Program-made: the position numbers and the translations under genes | Source: Rhodocollybia butyracea | Taxonomy: Eukaryota > Basidiomycota > Agaricomycetes > Agaricales > Omphalotaceae | Length of the DNA: 64,000 nucleotides | Reading direction: 5' to 3' | Assembly: GCA_015501585.1 (NCBI GenBank) | Contig: JADNRY010000336.1 | Coordinates: 1-64,000, forward strand | Shown here: positions 55,814 through 64,000 of the stretch, piece after piece | Layout of the letters: each line of letters opens with the position of its first letter | Position numbering within the stretch: the stretch's first letter is position 1 | Notes under the pieces: generated by a model | Told to the model about the DNA's origin: nothing | What the model saw: only the letters and a program-made list of their open reading frames with translations | The model's database searches: none

Positions 55814-58505
55814 ATGGTTGGCTTGAAAGCGGAGTTCATTATTTTCCCGAACCAGGATCTACTGGAAGCTATTGCGGAGGCCGTGCGTAAGAAAAATATA
55901 CCACTCAGAATACTGGCATAATCATACTGAAACGTTCTCATCTCAAGGTCGCAGATGTTTAAACAAGCCTCAAACTTTGAAATCCGTGACTCTACTTTTC
56001 AAGTCGCGGCACATATTATCAATAATAAAATCATAAACAACTCCTTACAGAGTATAACGGTGCCCTCAGGTAGTTTGTTCAGAAATAATACGTGAAATAA
56101 ATGTATCTAATGATCATGATCACAAAGGATACCAGGAAGGAATGTCAAACCTGAATTCTCAACCGTCTACACCGGTGTTCGTTGGCAGAGAAAGCCTTAT
56201 TTCTATGCTTGAAGCTCACTTCCTGGAAGGGCCATCATCTCTCGCACAACATAAATCAAAGATATATCTTCTGTGGGGATTGGGTGGAGCTGGAAAGACT
56301 CAAACAGCCATTGAGTTTGCATCCCGGTTTGAGGATAGGTAAGCAATTGCTACCGCATGATTAAGCCACTGGGGTCAAAATAACTGTTTTAGATTCACTG
56401 CAGTATATCTAATCCGTGCTGCTTCAGAAAGTCTCATACAAGCAAGCTTCTATGATATTGCAAAGGAAAGTGGACTATCAGAGGCAACATGGCTATCAGG
56501 GAAGAGATGGCTTGAAAAGCAAAAAGAAGAGTGGCTAGTCATTTATGACAATGCTGATAGCCCAGGTCTCAATCTAGGGAGCTTCTTGCCTTCCTGCCGC
56601 CATGGGAATGTCATCATAACTTCAAGAAATGAAGCACTTGTCCAGCTTACTGTAGGCTCAACTGGAATGGCCACAGAGCTGAAAGACATGGATGATAAAG
56701 ATGCAGTAAAGCTTTTGTCAATCCATGCAGGAGTACAGAATGCAACCATTGAAGAAAGTTCAATAATAATGGAAATTGCAAAGACCTTGCATTGTTTTCC
56801 ACTTGCACTCGTCCAAGCTGGAGCTTATATTCAGCAGCAGCAATGTCTTTCTACATACCTGGAGAGATTTCACTCTCAAAGAGCTCAAATACTTGCGGTG
56901 GACATGTCTCAAAGCTTTGATGATAATACCCTATCCATATACTCTACTTGGCGTCTGAGCTGGGAGAATTTAGGGGATTCTGCACAGGAATTTTTGAGAA
57001 TATGTTCCCAGTTGCATTTTGAAAATATTCCCCAAAGCCTGTTCAAGAGAGCAGTACAAAACTTAGGCAAACTAAGTGAAAAGCATCCAGGGCAATTAAT
57101 GAACGACGTGATTTTCGTGCTAAAGAAGGTATTCGGAAATCAAAATGAATGGAGTGATGCAATAATGGATCAAATCATACACCAGCTTAAATCATTTTCT
57201 CTCATTCAAGTTTTACAAGATGGTATGCTTTACAGTATGCATCCGTTGGTGCATCAGTGGGTATTTGATGGCCTAAAGGCCCAACATGATGTTATCATGG
57301 GGATTTTAGCCATATCAATTGGAAACCTTAGTAATGATGACATGGTATTTGTACTTCAGATTCAAGAGCATTGTAAATGGGTTAATCCATTGAATATGGA
57401 TGAAATTTTCATCTGGGAAGCTTTCAGAAAGCTATGGGCACTGAGTGGATCCTATTTGAAAGAATTGGAACTAGTACAGCATTTACTCCATGTTTCAGAA
57501 ACTTCCAATGGCAAGGAGCATCCAGAGACACTTGCTATTGCTCAGAATCTGGGAGTAGTGTATAGGCATTTGGGGAGATACAAAGATGCGCTTGGGCTGG
57601 AGGAACCTTTGCTGGAATTATTTGAGCAAGTCCTCGGTAAGCAGCATCCTAGCACCCTCAAACAAATGCATAGGCTGGCAATAACATACTGGAGCTTGGG
57701 GAGATATGATGATGCGCATCACTTGCAGGAACCTTTACTGAGACTCTCAGAGAAAGTCCTTGGAAAGCAGCATCTAGACACCCTCAGTAGAACTCAGAAT
57801 CTGGCATTAACATATGGGAAGCTGGGTAGATACAAGGATGAGCTTGATTTGGAAGAACCTCTACTTAAATTGTCGGAGAAAGTCCTTGGAAAAGATCATC
57901 CAGCCACCCTGAGTCGAGCTCAGAACCTGGCATTAAGTTATGGCAAGTTGGGCAGATACAATAGCGAGCTCGAGCTGGAGGAACCTTTGCTCAGAAAGTC
58001 AGAGAAAGTCCTTGGAAAGCGGCATCCAGACACACTTAGTCGAGCCTTGAATCTTGCATTAACCTATAGGAAGTTTGGAAGATATGAAGATGCGCTTGAA
58101 TTGCAGGGACCTTTGCTTGAACTCTCAGAGCAAGTCCTTGGAAAGGAGCATCCAGCTACGCTCAATCAAGCTCAGAGCCTGGCATTAACATATGCAAAGT
58201 TGAGGAGATATAACCATGCACTTGACTTGCAAGAACCTTTGCTCAAATTGTCAGAGCAAGTTCTGGGAGAGCAGCATCCGGACACCCTCCGCCGGGCTCA
58301 GAACCTCGCATTTACATATAGAAAACTGGGCAGATATAGTGATGCACTTGGGTTGCAAGAACCTTTGCTAAAACTGTCAGAGAAAGTTCTTGGAAAACGG
58401 CATCCGGACACTCTCATTCAAACTCAGAGTCTGGCGTCAACCTATGCAAAGCTGCGGAGATACAATGATACAGACCATCAGTGTGCTAGGCTGAGATTCA
58501 TGTAA
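55814..58505 (+). CDS. NLR-type protein: NB-ARC with TPR repeats
   Basis: Exons 55814-55882 (tentative first exon), 55955-56069, 56128-56338 and 56393-58505. Starting at 55955 gives 812 residues, with the first exon 835. The N-terminus reads SNFEIRDSTFQVAAHII, a type of leader often seen in fungal NLRs. The NB-ARC follows: Walker A GLGGAGKTQTAIEFA, Walker B WLVIYDNAD, then NVIITSRN and CFPLALVQAGAYI (GLPL-like). A winged-helix part (FSLIQVLQDGMLYSMHPLVHQWV) precedes eight TPR repeats. By analogy with fungal NLRs it should act as an ATP-switched sensor in self/non-self recognition; no effector domain is seen at either end. A 54-nt intron splits the codon after FED. Confidence 0.9.
57505..58497 (+). 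repeat. 126-nt tandem TPR-coding array (7 full, 1 partial)
   Basis: Each 42-residue unit has the pattern GKxHPxTLxxAQNLAxxYxKLGRY.DAL.L.EPLL.LSE.VL, as in TPR_10/kinesin-light-chain repeats. Repeats 3 to 7 are very similar in DNA too, with differences concentrated at a few positions. The eighth unit is cut short at TDHQCARLRFM. Confidence 0.92.
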
Positions 58506-59254
58506 GCCATGAACATGATTATATACTAAATTTCGAAGTGAGACAAACTACCATGCTTAGTGCTATAGTTCATCTCACATTATGTAATTTTTTTGGTTTT
58601 CGTGTTTAGGCTGCGTTATGAATGACAACCCCTAACCCTGAACTAGGACTCTGTAGACTGATTAAAATTATGTATCCATTTTTGTAAAATATTTCGTTGA
58701 TTCTGTGTATACAACTTTCCAAAAGTTATCTAAATAAGCCACCCAAGGAAGTCCCACTGTCCCAGCATGTGTGAAACATAAGGCCAAGATCTAGTAACTC
58801 CTCATTTGAGCAAGCATTTGCGTATCCCGGAACCGTTATGGTCAACATAATAACAACTGGAATACTATTGAACTCAGGGATAATTATATCAAGTCATTGC
58901 TTGAGTCATTGTGACTTGTAGTACTTGGTACATGATATTACATTCATTGGACAATGAATATTAATTAAAACTTAAAAGTCATTGCTAGACTACCACCACC
59001 TCAGCCTTACTTTCTAGATAGCTAACCTTATGTCTCGACTCTCTTGAACACCAATATGTTTGTGGCAGACTTGATACGCTAAGTTCAAGCTAAGTTTCCC
59101 ACTCAATCTAATTTCACTGGTGCTCACACTGACATAGGTCACAGGTGACCTTCCATTTTCCTGGTAGATTGGCAGTGGTAATTACGATATGAAAACATTC
59201 CATACATATTCAGTAACAATCCAATAATTATCTATCCCTCCTCCCCATATCACT
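58506..59254. other. AT-rich spacer between convergent genes
   Basis: No gene recognised. 3' flanks of the NLR (+) and the terpene synthase (-). Confidence 0.5.
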
Positions 59255-60797
59255 TCACATATTTAACCTGATGTCAGCAATTTGAGATTGTACGGTTACC
59301 CTCCGTGTCTCCCGGATTGCCTCGCTAGCCTTTCCGAAATATCTCCTGGAGTGGAAACTATATGGATTTATATTAGCTTGTGGATGAATAACAACGCGAA
59401 ATCGTCTGTCAGGCCTCACCTCCAGTTAAGATTGGCTCTAACAACGTTGGTGACGCCGCGGATGTATTCCTGAACTTCATAATCGATCTGCTCACCCCAG
59501 CTTGGCAGCTCTGCCAGAGCAAGGTACCAATCACGATACCGAGAGACAAGCATATTGCCCACGTAGTTGAATGCCATTTGTGCTGACATGCCAGAGTGAC
59601 GGCATGTAGCTACCAGGTTGTGTGCAACGCCTTCTTTCTGTAAAATTATAAGTAAATGTACAGTCATGAATGCATATTGTGCTCATGCCGCAAACGCACC
59701 TCTTCTTTGCAGTATGAAAGGATATCATTTTGCCTGTGGTCCATCAGAGTCTATTTGGCAAAAATGGGGGGCCAGAATACTAACAGCAGTACAAGGTCAT
59801 TTCCAATTCGCTCAACTTCTTTGATGCTCCAAGTCTCAAATACAAAATCCGGAAGATTTAGTTTGTGGGCGTATCTGGTATGGCTGTGTTAGCATTTCTT
59901 TTCACCTGGATAGAGTAACCATTGGCGTACTCCACTAGCGCAAAAAGAGGCGATGCTCCCACAGACTTCCTTCGCATAGCAAGCATTGCTTCCATTGAAG
60001 AGGCTTGACCGCTGGAGCAGGCACGGACTTGTTCAATACTTCCGTTGCAGTAGTCGGTCATTGCCTTTGCGAATCTGTGTCGGACACCTGCGCTGATATT
60101 AGTCTATGTTCAAGCAGCCCTTAGTTAGTTAAAGCATACCTGGAGGAGATGCCCTTCTGATACGGTCCCATATGGAATTATGAACCCGAACCAGAGAGTT
60201 CTCTTCATACGTTGAGGGCTCCTCATTGTCTACCATTCCTGCCAGCAATCTGTCCACCAGCTCCTGAGCACGCTCTGGATCATCTTTGAGCCCTCCATTG
60301 TCAAACTCTGCCCCGCATAATTAGCCAGTGCAAGTGCATCAATTCCGACCCCACACGTACCGTCGTCAAAGGGAAAGACCTAAGTAAAATGCCAGTGTAA
60401 CGGTATCAGCATAGCAAAGTATAAACATCATTCCTTAATATGCCATACATACCCAGTTACCCCAATCGCACACTGTTCGAAGCTCTTCTGGTAAGGCATC
60501 AGGCGCCGCAATTGAACAAAAGTATGAAAAGCCGGTCTTCTTTAAGATCCTCTCGGATCTCTTGTCGAAAGAGCATTCGCTGGTAGGAAGGTCAGCTCTC
60601 GACGTGGTCTGATATGCGGAAGCTTACTTGCAGATCCACGCTTCAGAATCATTTCTTACCACCTCATAGTGTGGGTTGAGTTCTGGGGCCCCAGACAGGA
60701 AAAGCACGAACATGTCAGGGATGTGTACGGGGATAGAAGACGTCTGCTGCGCCACTCTGGTACAAGGCTGCTGCTGGACAAGTTGCGTTACTGACAT
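59255..60797 (-). CDS. sesquiterpene synthase (terpene cyclase), complete
   Basis: Nine exons from the start: 60797-60628, 60579-60453, 60379-60361, 60307-60140, 60087-59931, 59874-59793, 59750-59700, 59637-59420, 59357-59255, giving 364 residues, a usual length. The metal-binding motif FPFDDEFDNG (D-rich, about residues 101-109) is split by an intron after a 19-nt exon. The NSE motif is NDILSYCKEE (about 251). The C-terminal NLNWSFHSRRYFG has the RY pair. Class I synthases of this type ionise farnesyl diphosphate with Mg2+; the product cannot be read from sequence. It is cytosolic (no signal peptide). No P450 or transporter lies directly next to it; the MpaB-like gene at 62.4 kb is the nearest possible partner, but it is broken. 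Confidence 0.93.
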
Positions 60798-62429
60798 GGA
60801 GGAGGGTGGGGATATCTCTGTAATTCTTGTTATGTGTATGATAAACTTTTCCACAAGGGCTGAATGCTGAGGCTTGAGGTTTGCGGGCTAGATATGGGAA
60901 GGAAGGAATGATGAAGGAATGGTTTATAATGCATAATCCGGCGAAGAGTTGAAAGCGAGGTCCAAGGGAACAGTGAGTACGAATCTGTTCTAGACTACTA
61001 CTAGACTACTCCACATACGGGCTGACTTGGGGCTGACACAAAGATTACCCACAAAGCAGTGAGACCTCGGACTTGAATATTTCAATAGTTACCGGACTTT
61101 GAAACTCGAGGATATGGAGTCTGTCCACGGTCGGAGTCCATGACTCCATATTACATAGTCAAATGGGTGGAGTGACGAGTCTATCGGTTAAGTAAGAATC
61201 GAATGGAAGAAGAAACCGCCGGGAAGAGCAGCGAAAGCTCCGGAGCGATGATAATGATCGATGTCTCCGAGTCCAGTCTAAGTTGATATAGTAAGATTTC
61301 CGACTACTTATGAGCCTTCCAGCTTCTTCTCTTCAGCCTTCGTGTCTAGCCCATCTAGTACTACTAGGAGGCTGTATGATACCTATTGTTTACTGTGTTT
61401 CTGGTATCAGACACTTATAATAATTTTGTAGTTCCCCGTTTTGATATTTTAGATGAGAGTACTGATACTCACCAAATCGCGGCGGAATCAGGATACTCTG
61501 TAACGCATCCGAAACACTCCGAATGTAAAGTCTAGATAGCGCTGCTCCCTCTTCTCCTTAGAGACAAGTCGATTGGTAAAGTAGGTCCGGAATACAATGA
61601 CATCTCGAAACCTCGGTCCGTGAAATCAGTGAAACACCTGCACTAATTTTACCTTATCCAAGTTAGCAAGTATTCATTTATCGAAGAACCCCTGGGTTCT
61701 TGGTAGTTCAGTGCGGCCGAGTAATACAACTCCCTCCTGCTTCGGACAAACTTACGCAGAACCAAACGAAACCTGGGATTTGTTTGAGGAGTGAGGATAA
61801 ATTTTACAGCGCATATAGTCACATACAGCACTGTATAGCGCTATAGTAGCAGCTAAAAAATGTTATACATATATTACCCTACTATGCTCTGCCTGCGTTG
61901 ATGATTAGCTTCAAACTACTTCCTTTCTCTTTTGCACCATACTTAAGCCAAACGATCTTCTGACAAGTTTCTATTATCACAATATAGCAAATTGAGACAG
62001 CGTGCAAGTTGCTTGGCGCCTATCGCTTGCTCTGGATTCAGCACGTCCTTCAGAGCGTCGGAGAAGCTGTCAGATTATTTGAAGCGTTCTGGAATCTGTG
62101 CCTGGCGTCCGGAAGTTCTTTTCCCAATTGTGCGGCCCAAACTCGGTGACGAAAGAATGAAACTGCCTCAGGTTGTATCAGGAAGGAACTATAGTTAAAG
62201 GTACAGCCACTCATGTTTATTGGAGGACTTTACCATTGATTGGTCCCATCAAAAAAAGAGGAAGGAGTGGCGCTGTCGTTGAAACGGCGTTCAAGCATGT
62301 GGTGCAGAATTTTTTACGTTATGGCCGTATATAGCGGGCCTAAAAGAAGTCAGCTTAGCTGTCGAACGCCGGCTATAAAGTGGAACCAATCGCTAAGGAA
62401 GCTTCCGTTATTATCCTATTATCTCCCAG
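60798..62429. other. gene-free stretch
   Basis: Promoter side of the terpene synthase. It has repeated CTAGACTACT wording near 60991 and GAGTCCATGACTCC near 61135. No domain recognised in short frames. Confidence 0.4.
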
Positions 62430-63970
62430 ATTCTGAAGCATGAAGGACGACGCCTCGTATCATCCGCAAACTGGAGAAAAGATTACTGTGTTGGGTACTC
62501 GTTTACTTGGACAGACAAGCATCTTTCGAGGGAGAAAACAGAGCCATTACGTCAACAGTACGACGTTCTGGGCGCTGAGGCTTTAGAGAGGCTTCAAGCC
62601 GTTCGAGCTGCTATAGCGGAAGATAGCGGAAGAGCCAAAGGAACCCCGCTTCCTCCCGATGACCTTTATTCCCTCCTCCGAGACCATCACCAGGATGACG
62701 ACGTCCTCTCACAGTTTTGGGAAGAGACACATACAGTGCCCACCTGGGTAGACTGGGAACAGCTTGTCCGGGGACAGAAGGTCTTCTATCGGTATGCTAT
62801 AGCCAACATTGTCGGGTTCGCGCTACAAGGGTTCGTCGCAGAGAACTCGGTAAGGAATCCTGTGAGCACATTCCAAAGGAGTACTAATCTGGAGATAGGC
62901 TGCACCTGGGGTTATCGAGGTCCTTGTTCGTACCGGGGGGTTCTCAACCGAGCACTCCTTGGACGGCTACTGGAGACATTTCAATGGCTGATCCAAGTCA
63001 CCAAAGATCTAGAGGCTATCCAGCCCGGCGGGAGGGCCATATCGCAACAGTGCGCGTGAGGCTTCTCCATTCCTCCGTTCGCCAGCGCATCCTCAAGCTC
63101 TGCCAAACCAGACCCAGCTACTTTGACACAGCACAATTCGGAATTCCGGTCAATACGCTCGACTCGATCCACTCTATCAGTGTATTCAGCGCCAACCCGC
63201 TTTGGCTCCAACTACCGACATTTGGCATCCGGCCGTCCAAACAGGAGTGCGAGGACTACGTCGCCCTGTTTCGATACCTGGCCCACGTAATTGGAACACC
63301 AACATCCTATTTTGAGACAGCAGATAAAGCTAAACTTACCATGGAAAGTCTAATAGTACACGAGGTACGCACAACGGAAACGTCCTACGTAGTACTCCAC
63401 AACTTCATGGAGTGTGTGGGGAACCTGCCGCCGCCATTCCACGTATCGAAGCAATTTATTGAGGTAGGGAGTCGGTGGATCAGCGGTAACGAGTTCTGCG
63501 ATACCCTCAGGCTAGGTAAACCACGGTTGCTCTACTATGCGGCATTCCTGGGCCACTGCATCCTGGTCACGGGGCTCGCCTGGATCCAGCGCCTGGTGCC
63601 GAGTATCGACGAAGCAGTGATAAAGGTAATCTCTTTTTCTTACTTTTCGAAGTAACAAAAACATTAACAGGAGGCTACAGTTCTTCCGACGCGCCATGTA
63701 CGAAGGTGTGGCGCAACGCAAGTCGCGCACGCGTTTTGAATTCAAATACGTGCCGCAAATGGGAAAGAGCACAGGACGAGAAAAGCACGTCGCCGATAAA
63801 AAAGAAGTCAGTGGAAGTAAATTCACGTGGCCTGGTTTGTCTACTGTGACAGATATGGGTACTTTGAGATGGTATTATTGTCCGTGACGCTTGGTACCGG
63901 GGCGCTACTGGCTGGAGGGCTGTTCGTGACGTGGAAAGCTTTGAAGGCGAACCTGTTGGCGGTAAAATGA
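62430..63970 (+). pseudogene. MpaB/rubber-oxygenase-like (PF09995) gene with two 1-nt deletions
   Basis: Coding islands in order: YCVGYSFTWTDKHL near 62483, then TVPTWVDWEQLVRGQKVFYRY (62737), exon end NS at 62849, a 49-nt intron, AAPGVIEVLVRTGGFST (62900), LLETFQWLIQVTKDLEAIQPGG (62960), VRVRLLHSSVRQRILKL (63050) with the family histidine, DLDSI-like NTLDSIHSISVFSANPLW, FETADKAKLTMESL, WISGNEFCDTLRLGKPRLLYY, and after another intron FFRRAMYEGVAQRK and FEFKYVP. The frame breaks at about 62965 and 63037, each fixed by one missing base. The tail to TGA 63970 has a membrane helix. Known relatives are haem oxygenases at the ER (mycophenolic acid pathway) or latex-clearing enzymes. The 5' start is not certain. 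Confidence 0.82.
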
Positions 63971-64000
63971 GAGACTGGTTAGTCTCCTTACGGGTTTACA

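Noticed and set aside
8631..60797. P450 and terpene synthase as one biosynthetic cluster
   Set aside because: They are about 50 kb apart with unrelated and mobile sequence between, and nothing indicates co-regulation.
1..64000. CRISPR array, bacterial operon or phage genes
   Set aside because: No regularly spaced short repeats. Introns and fungal families throughout show nuclear eukaryotic DNA.

Overview
This is nuclear DNA of a mushroom-forming basidiomycete (Agaricomycetes-like). The intact genes carry many short introns (about 50-75 nt, GT...AG, often with a CTAAC-type branch site). The gene content fits too: a multi-intron cytochrome P450, F-box-like proteins, a Tautomerase_3-type protein, DUF6534 and DUF6535 membrane proteins, an NB-ARC/TPR NLR, a sesquiterpene synthase and an MpaB/rubber-oxygenase-like gene. 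It is an accessory, transposon-rich region; species cannot be named from sequence alone.

Layout. 1-5930: 3' part of a decayed Ty1/copia element (+ strand). It contains a 1.1-kb TRIM-like element with identical 154-bp LTRs and a perfect 5-bp target duplication, and its own 3' LTR ends inside a tRNA-Gln(CUG) copy. 5931-7030: tandem array of intron-containing tRNA-Gln(CUG) copies, one of them structurally sound. 8631-10862: ten-exon P450 (-). 11.1-21.3 kb: F-box gene expansion (one intact, one with a single frameshift, fragments), a tautomerase gene and an 885-residue disordered protein. 22.76-23.53 kb: long inverted repeat carrying convergent small secreted-protein-like ORFs. 23.9-31.4 kb: an aminoglycoside-phosphotransferase-like (APH) kinase gene cut by a 6.6-kb copia element (-) flanked by GAGAG duplications; that element itself carries a 630-bp hAT-type MITE and LTR-like inserts. 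32.4-34.6 kb: decayed duplicate of the 16-21 kb block. 35.0-36.2 kb: secreted unknown. 37.3-39.8 kb and 45.0-51.5 kb: two copies of a two-gene block, the second split by a 3.19-kb PIF/Harbinger transposon (46907-50096, TTA duplication, about 90-bp TIRs, intact DDE transposase). 40.5-42.0 kb: DUF6534 protein. 51.6-54.1 kb: DUF6535 protein. 55.8-58.5 kb: NLR with eight near-identical 126-nt TPR repeats. 59.3-60.8 kb: sesquiterpene synthase. 62.4-64.0 kb: MpaB-like oxygenase with two 1-nt deletions.

Function. The intact genes cover secondary metabolism (P450, terpene synthase; too far apart to call one cluster), self/non-self or stress signalling (NLR, DUF6535), substrate recognition (F-box) and small secreted proteins. 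The dominant process visible is turnover: segmental duplication, decay, and nested transposition whose relative order can be read from the target-site duplications. Gene models given with exon lists were built by hand from splice signals; each model called complete has a total exon length divisible by three and an uninterrupted frame.
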